Origin: Bacillus sp. ISL-18
Lineage (GTDB): Bacteria; Bacillota; Bacilli; Bacillales; Cytobacillaceae
Direction of reading: 5' to 3'
DNA: 64,000 nt
NCBI RefSeq assembly: GCF_018613415.1
Contig: NZ_JAGGQG010000002.1
Location: 771,438 to 835,437, forward strand
Part shown: piece after piece, positions 1-9,673 of the stretch
Layout: every line of letters starts with the position of its first letter
Numbering within the stretch: position 1 is the first letter of the stretch
Program-made: the position numbers and the translations under genes
Notes under the pieces: generated by a model
The model's input: only the letters and a program-made list of their open reading frames with translations
Database searches by the model: none
Told to the model about the DNA's origin: nothing

Positions 1-735
1 GCAGATAAGCCATTAGTTGTACCTGAAGTAAACGAAGCGGATTTACATGAACACACGGGCATTATTGCCAACCCAAACTGCTCTACGATTCAAATGGTTG
101 TTGCGTTAGAACCAATCCGTCAAAAATTCGGCTTAAAAAAGGTCATAGTTTCCACCTATCAAGCAGTTTCTGGAGCAGGGGCTGTGGCTGTTGAAGAATT
201 AATGGAACAAACCAAATCGATTTTAGCGGGAGAATCAGTCGAACCTAAAATTTTACCGGTGAAAGCTGACAAAAATCATTATCAAATTGCATTTAACGCA
301 ATTCCACAAATAGATAAATTTCAAGAAAACGGCTATACATTTGAAGAAATGAAAATGATTAATGAAACGAAAAAAATCATGCATCTTCCTGATTTACAAG
401 TTTCTGCAACTTGTGTAAGACTTCCTGTTGCAGTGGGACACTCAGAATCAGTTTATTTTGAAGTGGAAACAGATGGTGTCAGTGCTCAGGAAATCAAGGC
501 TTTATTAAAGGATGCTCCTGGAGTAGTTTTACAGGATGATCCAGAAAATCAACTATATCCGATGCCTGCACATTGCGTAGGAAAGAATGATGTGTTCGTA
601 GGACGTATTAGAAAAGACATTGATGAAGACCGCGGCTTCCATATGTGGGTGGTTTCAGATAACTTACTTAAAGGGGCAGCTTGGAATTCAGTTCAAATTG
701 CGGAAAGGTTAGTAGAATTAGGTCTAGTTAAATAA
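1..735 (+). CDS. asd: Aspartate-semialdehyde dehydrogenase, 5' end outside window
   Basis: Reduces L-aspartyl-4-phosphate to aspartate semialdehyde with NADPH, the branch-point step toward lysine/diaminopimelate, threonine and methionine. The frame is open from base 1, so the N-terminal NADPH-binding part lies upstream; 244 residues are visible. The catalytic cysteine sits in the motif NPNCST (Cys codon at 79-81) and the catalytic histidine in VAVGHSES further on. The downstream neighbours dapG and dapA continue the same pathway, as in B. subtilis, so an operon is likely. An internal ATG at 94 is not the start, because conserved sequence precedes it. Confidence 0.97.
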   Translation, partial: ADKPLVVPEVNEADLHEHTGIIANPNCSTIQMVVALEPIRQKFGLKKVIVSTYQAVSGAGAVAVEELMEQTKSILAGESVEPKILPVKADKNHYQIAFNAIPQIDKFQENGYTFEEMKMINETKKIMHLPDLQVSATCVRLPVAVGHSESVYFEVETDGVSAQEIKALLKDAPGVVLQDDPENQLYPMPAHCVGKNDVFVGRIRKDIDEDRGFHMWVVSDNLLKGAAWNSVQIAERLVELGLVK

Positions 736-767
736 GGCTACATCATAAAGGCAGGGTTTGGTGTTAA

Positions 768-2003
768 ATGAAAATAATTGTACAAAAATTTGGCGGGACA
801 TCTGTTAAAGATGACGAAAGCAGAAAACATGCCCAAGGCCATATTGAAAAAGCATTAAGTGAAGGCTACAAAGTGGTTGTAGTGGTTTCTGCTATGGGTA
901 GAAAAGGAGACCCGTATGCAACTGATACACTTTTATCCTTAATCGGCGGCAATCTTAGCAAGATATCCAAACGGGAACATGATCTCCTTTTATCCTGCGG
1001 TGAGGTTATCTCGAGTATTGTCTTTACCAATATGTTACTAGAGAGCGGAATCAACGCTGCAGCCTTAACAGGAGCACAAGCAGGCTTCCGTACTAATAAT
1101 GATCATACGAATGCAAAAATCATTGAAATGAAATGTGACAGAATTCTAAGGGAATTAGAGACGAATGATGTTGTCGTTGTGGCAGGGTTTCAAGGAGCTG
1201 CGAAAAATGGGGATGTAACCACGATTGGACGCGGCGGTAGTGATACATCCGCTGCTGCTTTAGGTGCCGCTTTGAACGCTGAATGGATTGATATCTTTAC
1301 AGATGTTGAAGGGATTATGACGGCCGACCCGCGTATTGCTGAAAACGCACGGCCACTTTCTGTTGTTACCTATACAGAGGTATGTAACCTAGCCTATCAG
1401 GGGGCAAAAGTTATTCATCCTAGAGCGGTTGAGATTGCTATGCAGGCAAAAGTACCGATTCGAATTCGCTCCACTTATTCTGATTCACTTGGGACATTGG
1501 TCACGTCCGTTAATAAAGATAATCGCGGCAGTGATATTAAAGAACGCACCGTGACAGGGATCGCCCATGTATCTAATGTTACACAAATAAAGGTCTTTGC
1601 TAAAAAAGATCAATATAACCTTCAGGCAGAAGTATTTAAAGCAATGGCAAATGAAAAAATCAGTGTTGATTTTATCAATATTTCTCCGAACGGAGTTGTC
1701 TATACGGTAACAGATGAAATGACCGATCGGGCAATTCAGGTCCTGAAAGAAATAGGTCATGAACCGGTAGTTGAGCGCCATTGTGCAAAGGTTTCCGTAG
1801 TAGGTGCAGGGATTGCAGGAGTACCAGGAATCACCTTTAAAATCGTAACAGCCTTATCAAATTATGGAATTCGTATTTTGCAATCAGCAGACAGCCATAC
1901 AACTATTTGGGTACTGGTTAAACAAGAGGACTTAGTTAAATCCGTCAATTCCTTGCACGATGCCTTTCAATTAGAGGAAGAAACAGTTGAGTATGATTTC
2001 TGA
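768..2003 (+). CDS. dapG: Aspartokinase I (diaminopimelate-sensitive type)
   Basis: Phosphorylates aspartate at the head of the aspartate pathway. The 411-residue protein begins MKIIVQKFGGTSVKD, the signature of the amino-acid kinase fold, and carries a nucleotide/substrate segment GRGGSDTSA. The last ~130 residues hold two ACT-type regulatory domains (for example VSVVGAGIAG). It lies 32 bp after asd and before dapA, the B. subtilis dapG position, so the DAP-responsive isozyme is the best call; the effector cannot be proven from sequence alone. Confidence 0.94.
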   Translation: MKIIVQKFGGTSVKDDESRKHAQGHIEKALSEGYKVVVVVSAMGRKGDPYATDTLLSLIGGNLSKISKREHDLLLSCGEVISSIVFTNMLLESGINAAALTGAQAGFRTNNDHTNAKIIEMKCDRILRELETNDVVVVAGFQGAAKNGDVTTIGRGGSDTSAAALGAALNAEWIDIFTDVEGIMTADPRIAENARPLSVVTYTEVCNLAYQGAKVIHPRAVEIAMQAKVPIRIRSTYSDSLGTLVTSVNKDNRGSDIKERTVTGIAHVSNVTQIKVFAKKDQYNLQAEVFKAMANEKISVDFINISPNGVVYTVTDEMTDRAIQVLKEIGHEPVVERHCAKVSVVGAGIAGVPGITFKIVTALSNYGIRILQSADSHTTIWVLVKQEDLVKSVNSLHDAFQLEEETVEYDF

Positions 2004-2086
2004 GGCAATAAAGAAGAAAGAACGTTTTTATTGAATGCTGCTTGTTGCAGCAGATAAGTTCCGATTGTATTGAAAGGAGTACTAAA

Positions 2087-2959
2087 ATGGTTCATTTCGG
2101 GCGAGTATCAACAGCAATGGTAACCCCTTTTGATAAAAATGGGCATATCGACTTTGGAAAAACCACTCAATTGGTTAATTATTTAATTGATAATGGCACG
2201 GATTCCCTCGTAATTGCAGGAACAACAGGAGAATCCCCGACGCTTTCCAAAGAAGAAAAGCTGGCTCTATTTGATCATGTAGTGAAAGTTGTCAAAAAAC
2301 GTATTCCAGTAATCGCTGGAACGGGGAGTAATAATACGTACGCCTCGGTAGAATTAACCAAAAAGGCTGAGCAGCTCGGTGTTGATGCTATTATGGCGGT
2401 CGGTCCTTATTATAATAAACCAAACCAAGAAGGTTTGTACCAGCATTTTAAGGCCATTGCAGAAGCCACAACCCTGCCGATGATGGTTTATAATATTCCG
2501 GGGAGATCATCCGTTACGATTCAGCCGCAGACAGTGATCCGTCTTTCTAAAATTCCAAATATCGTCGCGGTAAAGGAAGCCAGCGGCGACTTAAACGCCA
2601 TGACGCATATCATTGCAAATACGGCAGATGATTTTGTCCTCTATAGCGGGGATGATAGTTTAACCATCCCGGTTCTATCGATTGGTGGTGCAGGGGTTAT
2701 TTCGGTGGCGTCACATGTGATTGGAAATGAATTACAAGAAATGGTCAAAGCATTTTTTGATGGAGAACAGGCTAAATCTGCTAAATTACATCAACACTTG
2801 CTTCCGCTCATGCAAGGGCTTTTTGCTGCACCAAGCCCTGGGCCAGTTAAAACTGCCTTACAAATCAAAGGGCTGGATGTAGGGCCAGTCAGGCTTCCGC
2901 TTGTAGGTCTAACGGGGGAAGAACGAGCTACACTCATATCGCTTCTTAAAAGTATATAA
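2087..2959 (+). CDS. dapA: 4-hydroxy-tetrahydrodipicolinate synthase
   Basis: Condenses pyruvate with aspartate semialdehyde, the first committed step to diaminopimelate, lysine and, in sporulating cells, dipicolinate. The start chosen is the ATG preceded by AAAGGAG (2073-2079); a frame open from TTG 2042 would add 15 unconserved residues. The 290-residue TIM-barrel protein has the GTTGES motif, the YNIPGR motif containing the catalytic tyrosine, and the Schiff-base lysine in VAVKEASGD. A strong terminator follows, closing the asd-dapG-dapA unit. Confidence 0.96.
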   Translation: MVHFGRVSTAMVTPFDKNGHIDFGKTTQLVNYLIDNGTDSLVIAGTTGESPTLSKEEKLALFDHVVKVVKKRIPVIAGTGSNNTYASVELTKKAEQLGVDAIMAVGPYYNKPNQEGLYQHFKAIAEATTLPMMVYNIPGRSSVTIQPQTVIRLSKIPNIVAVKEASGDLNAMTHIIANTADDFVLYSGDDSLTIPVLSIGGAGVISVASHVIGNELQEMVKAFFDGEQAKSAKLHQHLLPLMQGLFAAPSPGPVKTALQIKGLDVGPVRLPLVGLTGEERATLISLLKSI

Positions 2960-2965
2960 ATGACA

Positions 2966-3007
2966 GAGGGCTAATCGAATGTTCTGTTCGATTAGCTCTT
3001 TTTTTGA
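2966..3007 (+). terminator. Rho-independent terminator after dapA
   Basis: A GC-containing stem (GAGGGCTAATCGAAT pairing with GTTCGATTAGCTC) is followed directly by seven T residues. Confidence 0.85.
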
Positions 3008-3043
3008 AAAACAGCGATATTACTTTAAAAAAATGATTATTGG

Positions 3044-3073
3044 TTGTAAAGGTTTTCAGGTATCAAGTATAAT
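3044..3073 (+). promoter_or_regulatory. Candidate SigA promoter for rnjB
   Basis: TTGTAA (3044-3049) and a perfect TATAAT (3068-3073) are 18 bp apart. They lie between the dapA terminator and the rnjB start, leaving a leader of about 120 nt. The -35 box is imperfect. Confidence 0.45.
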
Positions 3074-3199
3074 AATTATAACTGATCTTGGGTCGGCGAT
3101 TGAAAGTGAACAACCATATTTAGCTTTTACTCATTCATGGTTGCTTTGCTGGGCTTTATTTGAGTATCTATTTATTGTCAGCATAGGAGGAAACGCAAA

Positions 3200-4867
3200 T
3201 TGGTAAAGAAAAAGAATACATCCATTAAGTTGATTACACTTGGTGGTATTGGAGAAATCGGAAAAAATATGTATCTTGTTGAGGTGGACAAGGACATATT
3301 TATTATTGATGCTGGCTTAATGTTCCCCGAGGAAGAAATGCTCGGTATCGATATGGTCATACCTGATATTACATATGTAAGAGAAAATAAGGAACGGGTG
3401 AAGGCCATTTTTTTAACACATGGTCATGAAGACCATATTGGTGCGCTGTCTTATGTACTCTCACATGTTGATGTCCCTGTTTATGGAATGAAACTTACCC
3501 TTGCACTAGCAAATGCAAAGCTAAGGGAACAAGAATTTACTGGTACTGCTAATTTGATCGAAGTGGATTCAGACACGACGGTGGAATTAGACACAGTACA
3601 GGCAAGTTTTTTTAGAACGAATCATAGTATTCCGGACTCTGTCGGCGTTTGCATTCATACGTCCGAAGGAATTATTGTCTATACTGGTGATTTTAAATTT
3701 GACCAGGGGGCAACCAAGCTTTATAAGGCAGAAGTCGGCAAGATGGCTGCCATTGGAGACCAAGGAGTATTGTGCTTATTATCCGATAGTACAGAGGCTG
3801 AAGCCCCTGGATATACCACTTCAGAAACCAAGGTTGAACGAGAAATGTCTAATGCCTTTTATAATGCCCCAGGCCGAATTATTGCCGCTTGTTTTGCATC
3901 TGACATAAACCGGATCCAGCATATTTTTAATGCTGCGAGTGAAAATGGACGTAAAGTTACGGTTGTTGGAAAGAGCCTTGAACAAATTTATCATATCGCA
4001 CTCGATTTAGGTTATTTAGAAGTTGATGAGGATCTGATTATCCCTGTTAGCGAAATTAAAAATTACCAGGACCGTGAAATTGTCGTTTTAATGACAGGCA
4101 GCCAGGGTGAACCGATTGAGGCATTACAGAAAATGGCCAAGCAATCACATAAACTTTTAAATATCCAACCAGGTGATACCGTCTTAATTGCCGCCTCACC
4201 TCTAAAGGGAAGTGAAGTCTTTTTATTTAAAACGATTGACATGCTTTTTAGAGCGGGTGCTAATGTGATTTCTGGCAAACGGGCCCTTCATGTATCCAGT
4301 CACGGCAGCCAAGAAGAATTGAAATTCATGATTAATTTAATGAAACCGAAATTTTTCATTCCTGTCCACGGAGAATATAAGATGCTCAAAGCACACAGGA
4401 AAGTGGCATTGGAATGTGGACTTACCGATCAACAAATCATCATACCTGATCGCGGTGATGTGGTTGAATGGAAGGAAGGCGGCATTGGTATTACCGGTAA
4501 AGTCCCATCAGGAAATGTTTTAATTGATGGGATTGGTGTGGGTGACGTGGGCAATATTGTGTTACGTGATCGAAAGCTTTTATCTCAAGATGGTATTCTG
4601 ATTGTTGTTGTCACGTTGACAAAACAGGAAAAGAAAATTGCTGCTGGACCTGAAATTATTTCAAGAGGCTTTGTTTATGTACGTGAGTCAGAAAAGTTAA
4701 TGGATGATTCTACAAAATTAGTCCGTGATATCGTAGAAAGGAATACAGCAAAAGGTACGTTTGAATGGGCCAGCTTAAAACAGGAAATAAGAGATGAGTT
4801 GAATCGATCTTTATATGAAAAAACAAAGAGAAGACCAATGATACTTCCAATCATAATGGAGATTTAA
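3200..4867 (+). CDS. rnjB: Ribonuclease J2-type metallo-beta-lactamase RNase
   Basis: Endo/5'-exoribonuclease of the RNase J family, acting in mRNA decay and RNA maturation, in Bacillus as a J1/J2 complex. The 555-residue protein has the metallo-beta-lactamase motif HGHEDHIGA at about residues 74-82, then the beta-CASP segment (GSQGEPIEA) and HVSSHGSQEEL. The HxHxDH metal motif is intact, so catalysis is possible. The start is TTG at 3200, with TAGGAGGAA (3185-3192) just upstream. Assignment to J2 rather than J1 rests on position after dapA, where B. subtilis rnjB (ymfA) lies. Confidence 0.9.
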   Translation: MVKKKNTSIKLITLGGIGEIGKNMYLVEVDKDIFIIDAGLMFPEEEMLGIDMVIPDITYVRENKERVKAIFLTHGHEDHIGALSYVLSHVDVPVYGMKLTLALANAKLREQEFTGTANLIEVDSDTTVELDTVQASFFRTNHSIPDSVGVCIHTSEGIIVYTGDFKFDQGATKLYKAEVGKMAAIGDQGVLCLLSDSTEAEAPGYTTSETKVEREMSNAFYNAPGRIIAACFASDINRIQHIFNAASENGRKVTVVGKSLEQIYHIALDLGYLEVDEDLIIPVSEIKNYQDREIVVLMTGSQGEPIEALQKMAKQSHKLLNIQPGDTVLIAASPLKGSEVFLFKTIDMLFRAGANVISGKRALHVSSHGSQEELKFMINLMKPKFFIPVHGEYKMLKAHRKVALECGLTDQQIIIPDRGDVVEWKEGGIGITGKVPSGNVLIDGIGVGDVGNIVLRDRKLLSQDGILIVVVTLTKQEKKIAAGPEIISRGFVYVRESEKLMDDSTKLVRDIVERNTAKGTFEWASLKQEIRDELNRSLYEKTKRRPMILPIIMEI

Positions 4868-4868
4868 A

Positions 4869-4900
4869 AGCGGAAGCGCCTAGATGCTGAAGCTTGATAA
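4869..4900. repeat. Possible decayed intergenic Bacillus repeat fragment
   Basis: The GCGGAAGCGCCTAGATGCTG segment directly after the rnjB stop resembles the conserved first half of a dispersed intergenic repeat I recall from many Bacillaceae. The second half is not recognisable. Low confidence, from memory of the motif only. Confidence 0.25.
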
Positions 4901-4939
4901 TCTAAAAGTCAATTTTGAAACTATTATTTTTTAGAGCAC

Positions 4940-4970
4940 GGCACTGGTGGGATGAACCAGTGCCTTTTTA
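4940..4970 (+). terminator. Terminator after rnjB
   Basis: GGCACTGGT pairs with ACCAGTGCC across a short loop, followed by TTTTTA. Confidence 0.85.
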
Positions 4971-5038
4971 TATTTAGAGCATGAAATTGTATCTCGAGTA
5001 AATACTAAACATATATCATGCTTGAAGGGAGTAGTAGG

Positions 5039-5791
5039 ATGAATAACGAATATCAAGGTAATGATACCGGCAAACAAGAAGGTCAAGAGCCTCAAAAAGA
5101 GGAAAAGACTTCTCCATTATTAGAAAAAATACAACAATTGGGCCAAACAAATGTGCCGCAGCTCTCAGCTGATTCTAGTATTCATTGCTTAACCATAATA
5201 GGCCAAATAGAAGGACATCTTGCCTTACCGCCACAAAATAAAACAACCAAATATGAGCATTTACTTCCACAGTTAGTCGCTATTGAACAAAACCCGAAAA
5301 TTGAAGGGGTCCTAATTATTCTGAATACGGTTGGCGGTGATGTAGAAGCCGGACTAGCCATTTCAGAGATGATTGCTTCCCTATCAAAACCAACAGTTTC
5401 AATTGTCTTAGGGGGAGGACATTCCATCGGGGTGCCAATTGCTGTTTCGTGTGATTATTCATTTATTGCTGAAACTGCTACGATGACCATCCATCCTATT
5501 CGCCTGACCGGACTCGTGATTGGAGTCCCTGCAACCTTTGAATATTTAGATAAAATGCAAGAGCGGGTTGTTAAATTTGTGACAGGACATTCGAAAATTA
5601 AAGAAGAAACCTTTAAAGATTTAATGTTTGCGAAAGGTAATTTAACGAGAGATATTGGGACAAATGTCATTGGTATTGATGCGGTTAAATACGGATTAAT
5701 TGATGAAGTAGGCGGTCTAGGACCTGCGATGAAGAAATTAAATGAAATGATTGAACTCCAAAAAGGGGAAAATGAGGGGCTGATTCAATGA
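5039..5791 (+). CDS. tepA: ClpP-like serine protease TepA (YmfB)
   Basis: Member of the ClpP/crotonase-fold serine proteases, known in B. subtilis as translocation-enhancing protein and linked to degradation of spore proteins or signal peptides. The 250-residue protein has the nucleophile in GGGHSIG and a histidine in [10 protein letters not shown]. The start is the ATG with GAAGGGA eight bases upstream; an upstream in-frame ATG at 5018 lacks a ribosome site. The N-terminal 40 residues are polar and low-complexity. It overlaps ylzJ by 4 bp (ATGA), so they are translationally coupled. Confidence 0.88.
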   Translation: MNNEYQGNDTGKQEGQEPQKEEKTSPLLEKIQQLGQTNVPQLSADSSIHCLTIIGQIEGHLALPPQNKTTKYEHLLPQLVAIEQNPKIEGVLIILNTVGGDVEAGLAISEMIASLSKPTVSIVLGGGHSIGVPIAVSCDYSFIAETATMTIHPIRLTGLVIGVPATFEYLDKMQERVVKFVTGHSKIKEETFKDLMFAKGNLTRDIGTNVIGIDAVKYGLIDEVGGLGPAMKKLNEMIELQKGENEGLIQ

Positions 5792-6024
5792 TTTTATATA
5801 CGATGATGCCAAGTGAACTGATCTTTCCCGCCGAACAAGTGGAAGAGAGCAAACAAAAATTGATCACTTATCAGGGTGTCTCCATGCTGGTAGAGCAAAC
5901 AGACTCAGAGCATGTAGAAGTAGTTCGTATTCTAAGCAGTGACCCGCAGCATTATTTAAATCAGCAGCTTTGCCCGGGAGCAAAAATTTCTTTTGCTAAC
6001 CTCGGAGGTTTATCGGCATTGTAA
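5788..6024 (+). CDS. ylzJ: YlzJ-like protein
   Basis: A 78-residue protein beginning [14 protein letters not shown], matching the small YlzJ family always found between tepA and spoIIIE. Its function is not established. The start overlaps the tepA stop codon. It has no membrane segment or metal motif, and a terminator follows. Confidence 0.8.
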   Translation: MILYTMMPSELIFPAEQVEESKQKLITYQGVSMLVEQTDSEHVEVVRILSSDPQHYLNQQLCPGAKISFANLGGLSAL

Positions 6025-6055
6025 TAGTAGATTATGGTATAATTATCAAAGAGAA

Positions 6056-6088
6056 AAAAAGCAGCCAAATTTGGGCTGCTTTCTTTAT
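6056..6088 (+). terminator. Terminator after tepA-ylzJ
   Basis: AAAGCAGCC pairs with GGGCTGCTTT around a CAAATTT loop, with a T-rich tail. It separates ylzJ from spoIIIE. Confidence 0.8.
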
Positions 6089-6152
6089 ACATATATATGA
6101 GTTAACGTTAGTATATTTCTCCAATAACATATTTTTCGTACAAGGTGATAAA

Positions 6153-8510
6153 ATGGCCAAAAAAAAGAGAAGACAACCAAAAAAGAGAGACAATCATTTA
6201 AAACGGACCGTTCAATTTGAACTATCGGCCCTTGCCATTTTAGCGCTAGCAATCATTTCAATTGCCAAGCTCGGGGCAGTTGGAAAAGCCACCGTTCTAT
6301 TCTTCCGTTTTTGGATGGGCGAATGGTATATGCTTGGTTTGTTAGGGCTAGTTATATTAAGTGTTTATTTAATGTGGAAAAGAAGTATCCCTTTTTTCTT
6401 TCATATTAAATTAGTTGGCACCTATTTTATTATTTCGGCAATCCTCCTATTGAGTCATGTAACACTATTCCATTTGCTTACTAATAATGGGAAATTTAAG
6501 GACCCTAGTGTAATAAGTAACACTTGGGAGTTATTTATGATGGAAGTCAGAGGGGAGACAAGCACCACTGACCTTGGCGGAGGTATACTTGGAGCTATTT
6601 TATTTGCCTTATTTCACTATCTATTCGCAGAAACAGGAACAAAAATTATTGCATTTATATTTATATTAATCGGAATCATTTTGCTAACAGGAAAGTCAAT
6701 AGGTGATTTCGTTGGAAAAATTATTATGACTGTTTTCGATTTTTCAAGAGGTCAATGGGAAGCCTTTAAACTGGATATGTCCGAATGGAAGCAGAAACAA
6801 ACAGAGCGCCGTAATGAGCGCATTGCTGAAAAACAACAGGAAAGAGAGAATCGGCAAAGACAGCCTGCCCCAGTCCTCAACAATGTTCCACATGAACAGG
6901 AAGAAACCATTATTCCTGAGCCTATTATCTCTAGTTTTGCGGATCGGGCCTATGTAGAAGAACCATCCATCTCTAAACCTGAAACAGAACAAGCAAAAGG
7001 GAAAGAACAAAAGAGTAAAACAGAAGAGGTTGATGATGACAATACCCCGCCAATCTCATTTACTGAAGAGGTAGTGGAAAACGTAACATACGAATTACCG
7101 CCGCTCCGGCTGTTAAAGGCGCCAAGGAAGACAGATCAGAGTGGTGAATATGAATTAATACACGCCAATGCGGCAAAGCTCGAACGGACATTCCAATCCT
7201 TCGGGGTAAAAGCCCGCGTTACCCAAGTTCACTTAGGACCTGCTGTTACAAAATACGAGGTCCATCCTGATGTCGGAGTAAAAGTTAGTAAAATTGTCAG
7301 CTTAAGTGATGACATTGCCTTAGCCCTTGCTGCTAAAGGGATCCGGATTGAAGCACCAATTCCAGGCAAATCGGCGATCGGAATTGAGGTTCCAAATTCC
7401 GAGGTAGCCATGGTTTCCTTACGGGAAGTACTTGAAGCTACTCAGAATGATAAGCCCGATGCCAAACTATTAATTGGGCTTGGCAGGGACATCACTGGAG
7501 AAGCCGTTCTAGCAGAATTAAATAAAATGCCGCACTTACTTGTTGCCGGGGCTACCGGAAGCGGAAAAAGTGTTTGCATCAATGGAATCATCACAAGCGT
7601 TCTTATGAGAGCAAAACCACATGAAGTGAAATTAATGATGATTGACCCGAAAATGGTCGAATTAAATGTTTATAATGGTATTCCACACCTGCTAGCACCG
7701 GTAGTAACCGATGCAAAAAAAGCATCACAAGCCTTAAAAAAAGTAGTAAGTGAAATGGAAAGACGATATGAACTGTTTTCTCATACAGGTACACGTAATA
7801 TTGAAGGCTATAATGAGCATGTAAGAAGACATAATCTTGAAGAAAATGATAAGCAGCCCTTATTACCATATATTGTCGTCATTGTCGACGAGTTGGCGGA
7901 CCTAATGATGGTTGCTTCATCAGATGTTGAAGATTCGATTACACGACTAGCGCAAATGGCCCGCGCAGCCGGAATTCATTTAATTATTGCCACCCAGCGT
8001 CCGTCTGTGGATGTCATAACTGGAGTTATTAAAGCGAATATTCCATCACGAATTGCCTTTGCCGTTTCAAGTGCAACCGATTCAAGGACAATCCTCGATA
8101 TGGGCGGCGCAGAGAAACTGCTGGGAAGAGGGGATATGCTATTCCTGCCTGTAGGAGCATCCAAGCCTGTCCGCGTTCAAGGTGCCTTTTTGTCAGACCA
8201 AGAGGTAGAAGATACAGTTGAATTTGTGATTTCGCAGCAAAAGGCACAATATCAAGAAGAAATGATTCCGGATGATATTCCAGAGGTAACAGGAGCCGTC
8301 GATGATGAATTGTACAACGATGCCGTCGACTTAATTATTGATATGCAGACGGCATCTGTATCGATGCTGCAGCGCAGGTTCCGGATTGGATATACGAGGG
8401 CTGCACGTCTTATCGATGAAATGGAGGCCCGTGGTGTGGTAGGACCATATGAAGGAAGTAAGCCGCGGACCGTATTACAGGCAAAACCAAATGAAGAGCA
8501 GAGTTCCTAA
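6153..8510 (+). CDS. spoIIIE: DNA translocase SpoIIIE/FtsK
   Basis: Septal, ATP-driven pump that moves the chromosome into the forespore. The 785-residue protein has a basic N-terminus, about four membrane segments within residues 20-190, and a charged, glutamate- and lysine-rich linker to about residue 330. A RecA-like motor follows, with Walker A GATGSGKS (466-473) and Walker B-type [11 protein letters not shown]. The C-terminal winged-helix gamma domain ([20 protein letters not shown]) reads the polarity sequences that orient translocation. The start is ATG with AAGGTGATA upstream. It stands alone between two terminators. Confidence 0.95.
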   Translation: MAKKKRRQPKKRDNHLKRTVQFELSALAILALAIISIAKLGAVGKATVLFFRFWMGEWYMLGLLGLVILSVYLMWKRSIPFFFHIKLVGTYFIISAILLLSHVTLFHLLTNNGKFKDPSVISNTWELFMMEVRGETSTTDLGGGILGAILFALFHYLFAETGTKIIAFIFILIGIILLTGKSIGDFVGKIIMTVFDFSRGQWEAFKLDMSEWKQKQTERRNERIAEKQQERENRQRQPAPVLNNVPHEQEETIIPEPIISSFADRAYVEEPSISKPETEQAKGKEQKSKTEEVDDDNTPPISFTEEVVENVTYELPPLRLLKAPRKTDQSGEYELIHANAAKLERTFQSFGVKARVTQVHLGPAVTKYEVHPDVGVKVSKIVSLSDDIALALAAKGIRIEAPIPGKSAIGIEVPNSEVAMVSLREVLEATQNDKPDAKLLIGLGRDITGEAVLAELNKMPHLLVAGATGSGKSVCINGIITSVLMRAKPHEVKLMMIDPKMVELNVYNGIPHLLAPVVTDAKKASQALKKVVSEMERRYELFSHTGTRNIEGYNEHVRRHNLEENDKQPLLPYIVVIVDELADLMMVASSDVEDSITRLAQMARAAGIHLIIATQRPSVDVITGVIKANIPSRIAFAVSSATDSRTILDMGGAEKLLGRGDMLFLPVGASKPVRVQGAFLSDQEVEDTVEFVISQQKAQYQEEMIPDDIPEVTGAVDDELYNDAVDLIIDMQTASVSMLQRRFRIGYTRAARLIDEMEARGVVGPYEGSKPRTVLQAKPNEEQSS

Positions 8511-8558
8511 ACTCATTTAGAAAAGGAAGGAATTTCTCAACTAGATAAAAAAGTAGTA

Positions 8559-8586
8559 AAAAAGAGCCATCCGGCTCTTTTTTTGT
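8559..8586 (+). terminator. Terminator after spoIIIE
   Basis: AAAGAGCC-AT-CCGGCTCTTT forms a tight stem followed by seven T residues. Confidence 0.85.
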
Positions 8587-8703
8587 AAGTCTAATTTCTA
8601 TAAAAAGTGATACTATAGTAGTGGAAGGAAGTGATAGCTCATTAATTGATTATTGCTACTTTTCTACTTTTTTCGACATAATTCATGGTTTTCTTCCGTA
8701 ATT

Positions 8704-8717
8704 TGTAAGCGTTTTTA
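8704..8717. promoter_or_regulatory. Candidate cre (CcpA) site
   Basis: TGTAAGCGTTTTTA matches the Bacillus cre consensus TGWAARCGYTWNCW at 13 of 14 positions. It is in the 350-bp gap before ymfC. The rest of this gap is AT-rich and holds only the spoIIIE terminator and the palindrome at 8818. Confidence 0.4.
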
Positions 8718-8817
8718 TAAATGTTAGCTTATTTCCCCCTTTTTTCGACGAAATTCCATATTCCTATTTATTTATCACAAAAAAAATGTTAATATAAATC
8801 CGATTAGTAGGAATGAT

Positions 8818-8831
8818 ATCAGATGTCTGAT
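8818..8831. promoter_or_regulatory. Palindrome ahead of ymfC, candidate autoregulatory operator
   Basis: ATCAGATGTCTGAT is an inverted repeat with six-base arms, 29 bp upstream of the regulator's start. GntR-family proteins commonly bind such dyads in their own promoters. The sequence is not the usual HutC-type GT-N-TA-N-AC pattern, so ownership is uncertain. Confidence 0.35.
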
Positions 8832-8860
8832 GTCTTAGGAAAAAGGCTGGAGGAAACAGC

Positions 8861-9586
8861 ATGTCTATAAAGTCAGATAACCGGCACTTATATTTACAAG
8901 TAATCGATCGGTTGAAGCAGGATATTGAAAATGGAGTCTATAAAGAAAAAGAAAAACTGCCTTCAGAATTCGATCTTGCGAAACAACTGGGGGTAAGCAG
9001 GGCAACTCTTAGGGAAGCACTCCGTATTCTTGAAGAGGAGAACGTTATCATAAGGCGCCATGGTGTTGGTACCTTTGTAAACGGAAGGCCTATGTTTACT
9101 TCTGGGATTGAACAACTAAATAGTGTCACTGACACGATCAAACAAGCTGGGATGAAGCCCGGGACTATTTTCTTAAGTTCATCAACTCAAGGTCCTACCG
9201 AGGAGGACATTCGTCGTTTTTCATGTTCTGCTAATGAGGAGATTTTCGTGATGGAGAGGGTTAGAACTGCAAACGGAGAACCGGTTGTTTACTGCATAGA
9301 CAAGGTTCCGGAAAGCATTTTGCCTGAAACATTTTCCCATGAGGAAGAATCTATTTTTCAGATTTTAGATGAGGCGGCAAATCGTAGAATTACATACGCA
9401 GTTGCCCAAATAGAACCTTTAGGTTACCACGAGAAAATTTCACCCATTTTGGAATGTGATCCAGAAACTGCTTTGTTAGTGTTAAAGCAAATGCATTTTG
9501 ATGAAACGGATGAACCTGTTCTATTCTCGGTAAACTATTTTAAGGCGGATAAATTTAGTTTTCATGTATTAAGAAAAAGAACATAA
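8861..9586 (+). CDS. ymfC: GntR-family regulator, HutC/UTRA type (YmfC)
   Basis: A 241-residue transcription factor. The N-terminal winged helix ([22 protein letters not shown], in two overlapping blocks) is followed by a UTRA ligand-binding domain to the C-terminus. The start is ATG with GGAGG nine bases upstream. It sits directly before the nucleoside-uptake operon on the same strand, so control of that operon by a nucleoside-related ligand is a reasonable inference, not something shown here. Confidence 0.85.
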   Translation: MSIKSDNRHLYLQVIDRLKQDIENGVYKEKEKLPSEFDLAKQLGVSRATLREALRILEEENVIIRRHGVGTFVNGRPMFTSGIEQLNSVTDTIKQAGMKPGTIFLSSSTQGPTEEDIRRFSCSANEEIFVMERVRTANGEPVVYCIDKVPESILPETFSHEEESIFQILDEAANRRITYAVAQIEPLGYHEKISPILECDPETALLVLKQMHFDETDEPVLFSVNYFKADKFSFHVLRKRT

Positions 9587-9602
9587 TTTTTTTGTTAATA
9601 GG

Positions 9603-9616
9603 TGTAAACGCTAAAC
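9603..9616. promoter_or_regulatory. cre-like sequence before the nup operon
   Basis: TGTAAACGCTAAAC matches the cre consensus at 12 of 14 positions and is 57 bp before the TTG start of the lipoprotein gene. It would suit catabolite control of nucleoside uptake, but the match is imperfect. Confidence 0.3.
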
Positions 9617-9673
9617 AAATGAAGTGTAAACATTTCTACTAAATCAAACAACATTCTTAGGGGGTATATTTCT

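Noticed and set aside
2979..3206. A 75-codon open frame between dapA and rnjB.
   Set aside because: It starts inside the dapA terminator, has no ribosome site and overlaps the rnjB ribosome site and promoter.
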